A DNA stretch of 14,459 nucleotides, from assembly GCA_018364455.1 (NCBI GenBank), contig JAGZLW010000044.1:1-14459 (forward strand), in the 5' to 3' direction. Under the pieces are notes generated by a model. That model did no database searches and was not told the DNA's origin. It saw only the letters and a program-made list of their open reading frames with translations. Origin of the DNA: Streptococcus mitis. GTDB lineage: Bacteria > Bacillota > Bacilli > Lactobacillales > Streptococcaceae. Shown here piece by piece: positions 1 through 6,027 of this stretch (within the stretch, counting starts at the first letter, position 1; each line of letters begins with the position of its first letter). A program made the translations under genes and the position numbers.

Positions 1-51
1 AATTGGCTTGAACACCTTTATTGTATCGCGTTCGGAGTTTTTTTGGTATAA
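1..51 (+). other. Possible 3' tail of an unseen plus-strand gene
   Basis: The first frame is open from the window edge and stops at TAA 49-51, reading NWLEHLYCIAFGVFLV. The stop lies 12 bases before a terminator-like hairpin on the same strand, as expected for a gene end. A second frame stays open to TAG 71-73, but its stop would lie inside the hairpin, so it is less likely. The piece is too short to assign to a family, and it could also be non-coding mobile-element DNA. Confidence 0.2.
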
Positions 52-62
52 CCTTCGACGCG

Positions 63-87
63 CACCCGCATAGCGGGTGGTTTTTTT
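63..87 (+). terminator. Rho-independent terminator, GC-rich stem with T run
   Basis: CACCCGC (63-69) and GCGGGTG (73-79) form a perfect 7-bp stem with a 3-base ATA loop, followed by G and seven T at 81-87. This is a textbook intrinsic terminator for transcription entering from the left edge. The gene it serves is outside the window. Confidence 0.75.
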
Positions 88-111
88 GTCTCGCACCTAG
101 CGGAGCGAGAC
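88..111. repeat. Second inverted repeat at the left edge
   Basis: GTCTCGC (88-94) is complementary to GCGAGAC (105-111) around a 10-base loop. It starts immediately after the T run of the preceding terminator. There is no T run after it, so it is not itself a normal terminator. GC is clearly higher than in the surrounding DNA. It could be the subterminal hairpin of an insertion element that lies left of the window, but no transposase is visible. Confidence 0.5.
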
Positions 112-130
112 GGACTAATAGTCACATAAC

Positions 131-172
131 AAAAAAGACATGAATCTGAAATAAGCAGAACATGTCTTTTTT
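131..172. terminator. Bidirectional terminator after the TetR gene
   Basis: AAAAAAGACATG (131-142) pairs perfectly with CATGTCTTTTTT (161-172) around an 18-base loop. Both strands give a stem followed by a U run. On the minus strand it closes the ABC transporter/TetR operon about 50 bases past the TetR stop. On the plus strand it can back up the terminator at 63-87. Confidence 0.8.
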
Positions 173-221
173 AGCTTGTTTGAAAGTCAAGTAAATAAAT
201 CTTAGCTCTTCTAGAACTCCC

Positions 222-845
222 TTATTTCCACAAACCACCTAAAATCTGTTTTTCTAATAAGTCTAGGTCCTCTTCCTTTATTTCTCCGTTGTCGCTAACG
301 ATATAAAGTTGAGCGAAGTAAGCCAACAATGGACCAACACAAATACGAACCATTTGAGGAATCGTTAACTCTGGATTTACACGTGGATCTGCTAGCAATT
401 CTTTATGAAGCACTCGAAGTTTATCTTGAATAGCATTCCAGATAAAAATCTGTTCATTTTTTAGTTTCTTATTTGAAAAACTCTCCTGCAGAATGATTTT
501 CATCAAAGCACGATTTTTTTTGAGATAGCTCATACGATCGTGGACGAGATAACGAACCCTCTCTTCTGTCGTTTCAAAAGCTAAGAGTTCCTCAACAAAA
601 CTACCGAAAATGCCTGGGACTACAGGATGTAAAATAGCCGTCAGTAGATCATCCTTCGTCTTAAAATACTTAAACAAAGTTGCCTGGCTTAGTCCAGCAC
701 GCTCAGCTATGTGAAGAGTTGAGGTCCCATGGTAACTCCTAGTTGATATGAGATCCACTGCTGCCTGCATGATTTTTTTCTTTCCTTGAGGGTAATTCGC
801 TTCTTCTAAGTAATCTTCAAACGATTCAAAAACAGTCTTATCCAT
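222..845 (-). CDS. TetR/AcrR-family transcriptional regulator
   Basis: This 207-residue protein has the TetR plan. Residues about 22-70 form the DNA-binding domain, with the helix-turn-helix around 44-63 (STLHIAERAGLSQATLFKYF, the usual GLS-x-x-TLF-x-YF pattern), followed by a helical ligand-binding and dimer domain. The length is typical of the family. It is the third and last gene of an operon with an ABC ATPase and an ABC-2 permease, 39 bases after the permease stop. The start is the ATG at 843-845, preceded by an AAAGGTG-like ribosome site. It probably represses its own operon by binding the two identical palindromes at 2700-2715 and 2739-2754; that pairing is inferred from context. The inducing ligand is unknown and is likely a substrate of the exporter. 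Confidence 0.9.
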   Translation of the reverse strand: MDKTVFESFEDYLEEANYPQGKKKIMQAAVDLISTRSYHGTSTLHIAERAGLSQATLFKYFKTKDDLLTAILHPVVPGIFGSFVEELLAFETTEERVRYLVHDRMSYLKKNRALMKIILQESFSNKKLKNEQIFIWNAIQDKLRVLHKELLADPRVNPELTIPQMVRICVGPLLAYFAQLYIVSDNGEIKEEDLDLLEKQILGGLWK

Positions 846-884
846 CTAATCTTCACACCTTTTTAGCATTATTTATGTTGATTT

Positions 885-1967
885 CTAAACTTTACGATAA
901 CGACGCAATCCAACAATATTGAGAATTGTTAAAATGATCAAGAAAATCATTAAAACACCAAGATTTGGCAAAATATCACCAAGATTGTGTCCGTAAAGAA
1001 TAATCTGGCTTATTGCATCACCAGAATAGGTTAATGGCAAAAATTTCCCCACAGTTGGAGCCCATGCTCCCATGGATGACAATGGAATAATCCCTGAGAA
1101 AAAGAGTTGAGGCATAATCACGAGAGGAATAAATTGCATCATTTGGAATTCTGATTTTGCTAGAGTAGACAAGAGAATTCCAAAAGCTAGTGCTACAAGA
1201 GCCAGTACCACATTAACTATTATAACATTTAAAATATTTCCTACAACTTCTACATCTAGTAGCCAAATTGCTGCTAAGACGACAACTGCCGTTTGAAAAA
1301 TCGCAATAATACCGTAAGACAACATATAGCCATAGACAATTTCAGAACGTTTCACTGGGGTTGCTAACAAGCGATCCAAGGTTCCACTTGTGCGCTCTTT
1401 CAAAAGTGCCATACCAGAAATCAAAAAGACAAAGAAGAAGACCACAAAGCTAATTAAAATTGGAATCATACGTGCAAAGAATCCAGTATTTTTATCTCCA
1501 TATTGGTAAGATTCTTTGATTTCAGGCGCCTTTGCATCTAATTTCAATTGTGGAAGAGCTTGTTTGATACGAGATAGTAACTGATCGGTGCCTTCACTGG
1601 CGATACTTGTTCGTAACACTTGTCGTATCATAGATGTCTTGGAGGCATCTGTATTTGCGTAGTCGACCTGATACTCACCGTCTTTATAAGAAATCACAGC
1701 ATCGACTTTTTCATTTGCTAGCGCTTCTTTGGCCTGATCTAAGTCTTGATAAGTCTCGATGTCCACATGATCAAGCTCATCCATTTTCGTTATCAAACCA
1801 GTTGGTAGATCTTGTGTCGCTAACTTGACATTCACGGTTGTACTAGCTGAAAACATGAGGTTCATCAGCCACATAATAAATACCGGCGCTACAAACATCA
1901 TAGCCAAGGTTCGTTTGTCACGAAGCAATTCTTTGATAACTTTTTTAGCAATAGCAATGGTTCTCAT
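885..1967 (-). CDS. ABC-2 type transporter permease
   Basis: This 360-residue membrane subunit has the ABC-2 exporter architecture: a transmembrane helix at about 23-43, a large extracytoplasmic domain at about 45-165, then around five helices in the C-terminal half (about 165-190, 213-237, 243-268, 276-298 and 333-353). The conserved cytoplasmic stretch LLKERTSGTLDRLLATPVKR (starting near residue 188) follows the second helix, as usual for this family. The ATG at 1965-1967 lies one base beyond the stop of the ATPase gene, and its ribosome site GGAG is inside the end of that gene, so the two subunits are translationally coupled. It would form a dimeric exporter with the ATPase. The substrate (drug, lipid or peptide) cannot be told from the sequence. 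Confidence 0.92.
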   Translation of the reverse strand: MRTIAIAKKVIKELLRDKRTLAMMFVAPVFIMWLMNLMFSASTTVNVKLATQDLPTGLITKMDELDHVDIETYQDLDQAKEALANEKVDAVISYKDGEYQVDYANTDASKTSMIRQVLRTSIASEGTDQLLSRIKQALPQLKLDAKAPEIKESYQYGDKNTGFFARMIPILISFVVFFFVFLISGMALLKERTSGTLDRLLATPVKRSEIVYGYMLSYGIIAIFQTAVVVLAAIWLLDVEVVGNILNVIIVNVVLALVALAFGILLSTLAKSEFQMMQFIPLVIMPQLFFSGIIPLSSMGAWAPTVGKFLPLTYSGDAISQIILYGHNLGDILPNLGVLMIFLIILTILNIVGLRRYRKV

Positions 1968-1968
1968 C

Positions 1969-2685
1969 TTACTCTCCTTCTGCTTTCAAAAATACTTCTT
2001 CAATACTTGAAACTTGATAACTTTCTTTTAAGTGTTGCGGTGTATCAAAAGCAATGATTTTTCCACCTAATAATAAGCCGACCTTATCCGTTAACTCTGC
2101 TTCATCCATAACATGGGTAGTAACTAATATCCCAACCCCATTGTCTCTAAGCGCGAATAATTCTTTCCAGATTTTCTTCCGAAGAGAAGGGTCGATTCCA
2201 ACTGTCGGTTCGTCCAAAATCAAGAGCTGAGGATTCCCCAGAAGCGCGATGGCTAAAGACAAGCGTCGCTTCATTCCTCCAGAATAACCGGATACCGTTT
2301 TATTCAAATGCTCTGCCAGATCCACAACTTGAGCCACATGGGCAATTTCAGCTGTCAGATCTCTTTTGGATAGCCCTTTTAGCTGACCAAAAAATTCCAG
2401 ATTTTCTTGACCTGACAAAGCCTCATATAAGGCATCTGACTGGGCCATATAACCAATATCTCCTAAAATATGACGATTGGGCATAGTATGATCCAATACC
2501 AAAGCAACCCCTCCGTCAGCTTTTTCCATCCCTAACATAGTCTTAATCATAGTCGATTTACCAGCACCAGACGGACCTATTAAGCCTATAATTTCTCCCG
2601 GCTGCAATTCAAAGCTGACATGATTCAAAACCATTTGACGACAAAAAGACTTATCCAAATCTTGTAAATGTAGCAATTTTTTCAT
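1969..2685 (-). CDS. ABC transporter ATP-binding protein
   Basis: This 238-residue nucleotide-binding subunit powers the adjacent ABC-2 permease. Walker A is GPSGAGKST (37-45), the Q-loop glutamine is about Q82, the signature is SGGMKRR (135-141), Walker B is LLILDEP (154-160) and the switch histidine is H191. All catalytic motifs are intact. The start chosen is ATG 2683-2685, six bases after a perfect AGGAGG. An in-frame GTG at 2713-2715 would add 10 residues, but it lies inside an operator palindrome and has no ribosome site. First gene of the operon, driven by the promoter at 2733-2761. The DrrA/YhfQ-like exporter class is clear, but the substrate is unknown. Confidence 0.94.
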   Translation of the reverse strand: MKKLLHLQDLDKSFCRQMVLNHVSFELQPGEIIGLIGPSGAGKSTMIKTMLGMEKADGGVALVLDHTMPNRHILGDIGYMAQSDALYEALSGQENLEFFGQLKGLSKRDLTAEIAHVAQVVDLAEHLNKTVSGYSGGMKRRLSLAIALLGNPQLLILDEPTVGIDPSLRKKIWKELFALRDNGVGILVTTHVMDEAELTDKVGLLLGGKIIAFDTPQHLKESYQVSSIEEVFLKAEGE

Positions 2686-2699
2686 ATGCTTCCTCCTAG

Positions 2700-2715
2700 G
2701 TGAGTGTTTACTCAC
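2700..2715. promoter_or_regulatory. Operator 1 (leader), TetR-type palindrome
   Basis: GTGAGTGTTTACTCAC has 6-bp perfect arms around GTTT. The same 16 bases recur at 2739-2754, with centres 39 bp apart. This copy is in the 5' untranslated leader, downstream of the predicted transcription start and just before the AGGAGG site of the ATPase gene. It probably binds the operon's own TetR regulator and would act as a roadblock or through cooperative binding. Confidence 0.75.
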
Positions 2716-2732
2716 TTACTGAATATAGACCT

Positions 2733-2761
2733 ATTATAGTGAGTGTTTACTCACTTGTCAA
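2733..2761 (-). promoter_or_regulatory. Consensus sigma-A promoter of the ABC/TetR operon
   Basis: Read on the minus strand, the -35 box is TTGACA (2756-2761) and the -10 box is TATAAT (2733-2738), both perfect. The spacer is exactly 17 bp. Transcription should begin near 2725-2727, leaving a leader of about 40 bases before ATG 2685. A promoter this strong needs repression, which matches the operator inside it. Confidence 0.88.
2739..2754. promoter_or_regulatory. Operator 2, inside the promoter spacer
   Basis: An exact second copy of GTGAGTGTTTACTCAC occupies 16 of the 17 bases between the -35 and -10 boxes. A protein bound here would exclude RNA polymerase directly. It is the most probable main site of the TetR protein encoded at the end of the operon. 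Confidence 0.8.
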
Positions 2762-2780
2762 GAAAAAAGTTGAAATTCTT

Positions 2781-2812
2781 TAAAAAATAAAGCACCAGAT
2801 TCGTATCTGATG
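2781..2812 (-). terminator. Intrinsic terminator of a vanished minus-strand gene
   Basis: CACCAGAT (2793-2800) and ATCTGATG (2805-2812) form an 8-bp stem with one mismatch and a TCGT loop. On the minus strand it is followed by CTTTATTTTTT. It lies about 25 bases past the stop of the short reading frame at 2836-2904, and no intact gene uses it. Confidence 0.6.
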
Positions 2813-2835
2813 TTTATAATGCACATGTCTTATTT

Positions 2836-2904
2836 CTAAAAATGTTTTTGAACTTCCTCTCTATACTCCGAAATGGTCTTTTCTGTCCACTTTTTAAAGG
2901 CCTA
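2836..2904 (-). pseudogene. C-terminal remnant of a minus-strand gene
   Basis: On the minus strand the frame AFKKWTEKTISEYREEVQKHF ends at TAG 2836-2838, and an intrinsic terminator follows at once. Upstream, the frame is closed by another TAG next to 2904, so only about 22 codons survive. The charged, helical composition and the correctly placed terminator suggest the 3' end of a real gene whose body has been deleted. The family cannot be assigned from so little. It could still be a chance frame. Confidence 0.35.
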
Positions 2905-2960
2905 TTTTCCCTCTACTTTTCTCGGCTAATCCAACCATCGTCATTGCTATCGCAACTCTA

Positions 2961-3726
2961 ATGACCTTGGTAATGGGAATTCATTTTACTCATTTTTATA
3001 TGAAACAGACTAAGAAATTTTCAAGACCTAATTGAAACCAAATTAGCCCTTGGAAGTCAAAAAATCCTCGAACTCTACGCTGACCGTCTAGCAGAATCAG
3101 ACCAAATGCGGCATGGCTTTCTAAGAATTCGGTTAAGGGACGTAACCTACAAGCTGCTTACGTGGATGGATTTACTTTGAGAGATTTCTTCGCCTTCAAC
3201 CAAGGACTAAATAAAATGGGTGACCAAGCACTTCCTTTTAAAATTCACCCTGAACATTTTGTATTTGCTGGAGTTCACGGTGGACAGGAAGTGAGGAGTT
3301 GATTGGAGAGTACGGTCAACCAACTTATCAAAAAATCTTTATCAGTCTAGATACTGAAAAAACAGGCGTTCCGGATGTCGATACAAAAATTTCTATGGCA
3401 GGTGATACTGCTACTCTCATGTCCGATACAAGCCTTGATATCAAGATGTATGGTATGCATCAGTTCAAGATGAAAAAAGGTGGACCCCGCATCAAATTAG
3501 GCGTCTTTTCCCCAGAAGCAACCCCAAGCTAGATGGAGCTCGGTCACCAAGAACACCTAGCAGTTGAATTTTTCAATTCCCTCACAATCGCCTACCAAAA
3601 CAAAACATTTAAGGGAAAACTACTCAATACCTTCTTAAAATTCAAGAAATTCAAGTAAACAAAAACGGGTGACTGAACAATTTAGCCTTTGAAAGCTACG
3701 ATTATAAAACCACTCGCAACATATGA
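2961..3726 (+). pseudogene. Decayed gene of unrecognised family, multiple frameshifts and stops
   Basis: Protein-like sequence runs through this stretch but changes frame repeatedly. A hydrophobic start follows ATG 2961 (MTLVMGIHFTHFYMKQTKKF, possible membrane anchor) and stops at 3033. It continues one frame over as LIETKLALGSQKILELYADR to about 3120, then as NLQAAYVDGFTLRDFFAFNQ onward to TGA 3300. A third frame runs from 3293 to TAG 3530 (IKMYGMHQFKMKKGGPRIKL lies in it) and reads through to about 3600. It ends as KIQEIQVNKNG, TGA 3670, LNNLAFESYDYKTTRNI, TGA 3724-3726. That makes at least four frame changes and two in-frame stops. The last stop is 12 bases before the terminator at 3738-3777, so the original gene end is preserved. 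I do not recognise the family. The longest open piece (3299-3532) is only a fragment. Confidence 0.7.
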
Positions 3727-3737
3727 ATCTACGATAC

Positions 3738-3777
3738 AAAAAGGATAACATTGCTCTTAGCAATGCTATCCTTTTTT
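3738..3777. terminator. Strong bidirectional terminator
   Basis: The left arm at 3738-3755 (core AAAAAGGATA then CATTGCT) pairs with the right arm at 3759-3776 (AGCAATG then TATCCTTTTT), with a 3-base loop and one internal A/C mismatch. It serves the decayed plus-strand gene on the left and the minus-strand lipoprotein gene, whose stop begins at 3780, on the right. Confidence 0.88.
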
Positions 3778-3779
3778 GT

Positions 3780-5018
3780 TTATCCTTGTCCGCCAGGGGC
3801 TGGACCGCCGCCTTGAGGTCCCTCACCAGGTCCACCGCCTCCAGGCATAGAGTTCACAATATCAGTTTGTTTTTCGCCGTTGAGATAGATATCTCCACCT
3901 GTATAGGTCGCTGTTCCATCAAAGTCAAAGCCTGATTGACCAATCATTTTAATGGTTCCACCTGTGACCGTGATATTGCCATTTGAGTCAATCGGATCTG
4001 TGTCCCCTTGACCGACTTCTACAGTTAGATTACCACCTGTCATGGTAAAGTAAATATCGCTTTGCTGAGCATTTTTATTAGCTGCATTGACCCCATCATC
4101 TGTCGCGTAGACATTGATATCACCACCATTAATCGTAATGGCTTTCCCTTCAATTCCTTCAGTCGAATTCTTGACGGTGTAAGTACCGCTGTCAATCACT
4201 AGGTTACCAGAAGCGTGAATACCGTCATCTCCTGCTGTGACTGTTATGGTATTGTTAGCCAAATACATATTGCCGACAGTCATATCCTCATCATTGTCAA
4301 CTTTGACACCATCTTCCTTGGCATCGATGGTCATGGTCGTACCAGTGATATTGAGTTCATCATTAACATTAAAGGCATCGCCAACTGCTATGATGTTATA
4401 GGTTCCACCCGTGATGTGGAGGGTGTCGTTGGCCTTGATTCCGTTGTTCTTCTTGCCATCGACAGTAAGGGTACCTGAGCCATTGATGGTCAAATCCACC
4501 TTAGAAAAGAGAGCTGCATTTGCCTTGTCATCACTATTAGAGCTTGAGTCAGAGAGACTGTTGGTAGTTCCCTCCGCCAGAGTCAGGTAGACATGACCGG
4601 CTGATGTCGCTGAAATTGCTGCATTGGTATTGGTAATGGTCGCACCTTTTAGGACTAGATGAACATCTGCCGACTTATCTGCCTCGACCTTGATCTGCAC
4701 TCCGTCAGACTGACCTGAAATCACATAGGTCCCAGATTTTGTGATGGTCACTGTTGATCCAGAGACTGTCACCCCATCTCCAGAGACGTTTGCTGATGAG
4801 CCAGATAACTCAATCTTAGAAGCTGTACTTTCATCATAAGAAGTATCATAGTCCTTTTCTGTAAAATAAGAAGATTGACTGTTTGTAGCTGAAGTTGAGA
4901 TGGCAGTGGTATCTGCCGCTGCAGTTGTACTTGACTTGGTCGTTGACTGCCCACAAGCTGTCATCAAAGTCAGAGCTGTTAAACTGGTTAAGATTAGGGT
5001 CCATTTTTTTGATTTCAT
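3780..5018 (-). CDS. Beta-helix carbohydrate-binding lipoprotein (Cthe_2159/DUF4353-like)
   Basis: This 412-residue exported lipoprotein starts with MKSKK, a hydrophobic stretch, and a lipobox MTAC that makes C22 the lipid anchor. A Ser/Thr-rich linker runs to about 65. From about 70 to 385 there are short beta strands with regularly spaced acidic-Gly turns (NGIKA 192, DGVKV 236, DGIHA 265, EGIEG 288, DGVNA 308), the pattern of a right-handed parallel beta-helix with possible calcium sites. The C-terminus (about 391-412) is a Gly/Pro tail. The clostridial family member Cthe_2159 binds polysaccharide such as polygalacturonate; whether this protein does so is inference. It is divergent from the VTC/DUF4956 genes, which often accompany this family in Firmicutes. 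Start at ATG 5016-5018, preceded by GGTGAGG. It ends flush against the terminator at 3738-3777. Confidence 0.8.
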   Translation of the reverse strand: MKSKKWTLILTSLTALTLMTACGQSTTKSSTTAAADTTAISTSATNSQSSYFTEKDYDTSYDESTASKIELSGSSANVSGDGVTVSGSTVTITKSGTYVISGQSDGVQIKVEADKSADVHLVLKGATITNTNAAISATSAGHVYLTLAEGTTNSLSDSSSNSDDKANAALFSKVDLTINGSGTLTVDGKKNNGIKANDTLHITGGTYNIIAVGDAFNVNDELNITGTTMTIDAKEDGVKVDNDEDMTVGNMYLANNTITVTAGDDGIHASGNLVIDSGTYTVKNSTEGIEGKAITINGGDINVYATDDGVNAANKNAQQSDIYFTMTGGNLTVEVGQGDTDPIDSNGNITVTGGTIKMIGQSGFDFDGTATYTGGDIYLNGEKQTDIVNSMPGGGGPGEGPQGGGPAPGGQG

Positions 5019-5100
5019 ACTTTTTCCTCACCTTCATTTAGCTTGAGCTTAGTTTACAGGGGAAGTCTGAAAAAAATCTAAACTTTTTCTGAAAATTTTC

Positions 5101-5123
5101 TTAAGTTCAGTTTCAGTTAAGTT
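5101..5123. promoter_or_regulatory. Tandem TTAAGTT direct repeat, possible response-regulator site
   Basis: TTAAGTT occurs at 5101-5107 and 5117-5123, a 16-base period, with CAGTTTCAG between them. Direct repeats of this kind are typical of OmpR/PhoB-type regulators. It does not match the CiaR consensus (two TTTAAG units spaced by five bases), so no regulator is named. Confidence 0.35.
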
Positions 5124-5167
5124 ATCTTTAACAAAAGTTTTAGGAAAATTCCATAGACTAATCACAA

Positions 5168-5182
5168 GCAAGTTCAACTTGC
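5168..5182. promoter_or_regulatory. Perfect 15-bp palindrome GCAAGTT-c-AACTTGC
   Basis: GCAAGTT (5168-5174) and AACTTGC (5176-5182) are perfect complements around one central C. It lies about 35 bases upstream of the TAAAAT-like -10 of the VTC operon, where an activator or repressor could act. It is followed by no T run, so it is not a terminator. Confidence 0.4.
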
Positions 5183-5246
5183 CCAGACACACCTATCTGC
5201 TAATAAGATAGCGTACTAAAATAGTTTGATAAAGGAGACAGGATTT

Positions 5247-6027
5247 ATGAAACCAATTGAAACAAGCTTTAAACGAATCGAAACCAAATATGTCGTTGCC
5301 AAGGGTGACTTGGCTAATTTAATAGAGGACTTAAAAATATACCTCGTAGAGGATGATTATCCAACTTCGACCATTTCCAACATCTACTTTGATACAGAGC
5401 AATTTGATATGATTCAGGAGGATGGCCAAGGTACTAAGCGCAAAGAAAAGATTCGGATGCGAACCTATCTCAGTCAAGTCCAGCCTGATAGTCAGGTATT
5501 TTTAGAAATCAAATCTAAGGACAGAGCTGGTGTCGGACGAAAACATCGTCTCTTATCGACTCCCCAGTCTATCACCCAGTTTATGACCAAGGGACAGCTG
5601 GATAGCAGTATCAAGGATCGAATGATGATTGAAAAAATCCAGCAACTCCAAGAGGAATATCAGCAAGCCATTATCCCTCGTATGTATATATACTATGACC
5701 GTTTTTCTCTCAAGGAAAAGAAAGAAAGAAATTATCGGTTTTCCCTACAATAAAATTCGTATCACCATTGACCAAAATCTAACCTATCGTGATGATAATG
5801 TCAGTTTATTCTCAGGAAAGGACGGTTTCCCTCTACTAAACGAGGACATTGTCATCATGGAAATTAAAGCTCCAGGTAGAAAACCCCAATGGCTACAAGA
5901 TATTCTCGACCAATATGGACTGGTAGAGCAGAAATTTTCAAAATACAGCTGCGCCTACCACAAGTCTCAAGGGCTGGACTATAGCCCACGACCAAGCACA
6001 GAAAGTGTAGGTACTACTTATGTCTAA
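5247..6027 (+). pseudogene. VTC-domain protein (polyphosphate polymerase-like), frameshifted
   Basis: VTC domains form the tunnel in which eukaryotic Vtc4 makes polyphosphate; bacterial members are little studied. The start is ATG 5247, after AAAGGAGA. The first frame gives 168 residues, with FKRIETKYV (8-16), KIRMRTY (68-74), FLEIKSK (86-92) and RMYIYYDRF (145-153), then goes out of frame and stops at 5753. The missing C-terminal strands (RITID, VIMEIKAPGRK) lie in another frame, up to TAA 6025-6027. Removing one GAAA from the three at 5720-5731 restores a single 258-residue protein with the sequence KEKKEIIGFPYNKIR at the join. The truncated product lacks R170, D174, E204 and K206 of the tunnel and should be inactive. 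It could be a fixed mutation, a slippage switch or a sequencing error. The ATG at 5629 in the second frame is not a believable start. The 3' end overlaps the DUF4956 gene by 8 bases. Confidence 0.82.

Larger units (their letters stand above)
5019..5246. promoter_or_regulatory. Divergent intergenic control region
   Basis: These 228 bases separate the start of the lipoprotein gene (minus) from the VTC gene (plus) and must hold both promoters. On the plus strand a TAAAAT-like -10 lies near 5217-5222, with only a poor -35. On the minus strand no convincing promoter box stands out. Two structures do: the direct repeat TTAAGTT at 5101-5107 and 5117-5123, and the perfect palindrome at 5168-5182. Both are described separately. 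The left part is very A/T rich. Confidence 0.5.

Noticed and set aside
2686..2715. GTG start at 2713-2715 adding 10 residues to the ABC ATPase
   Set aside because: It lies inside the leader operator and has no ribosome site, while ATG 2685 follows a perfect AGGAGG.
3299..3532. 77-codon open frame as a functional gene
   Set aside because: Its start lies within the coding sequence of the decayed gene, there is no ribosome site, and protein-like sequence continues on both sides in other frames.
5085..5125. CiaR-type binding site in the divergent region
   Set aside because: The repeat is TTAAGTT at a 16-base period, not two TTTAAG units spaced by five bases.
5226..5246. TTG start at 5226 for the VTC gene
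   Set aside because: It precedes the AAAGGAGA ribosome site, which clearly serves ATG 5247.
5715..5731. Programmed -1 ribosomal frameshift at the GAAA tract
   Set aside because: A -1 shift does not reach the downstream frame; +1 or -2 would be needed, and there is no classic slippery heptamer.
5629..6027. Second half of the VTC gene as an independent gene starting at ATG 5629
   Set aside because: The first 30 or so codons are an out-of-frame shadow of the VTC gene, with no ribosome site. Homology-like sequence begins only after the GAAA tract.
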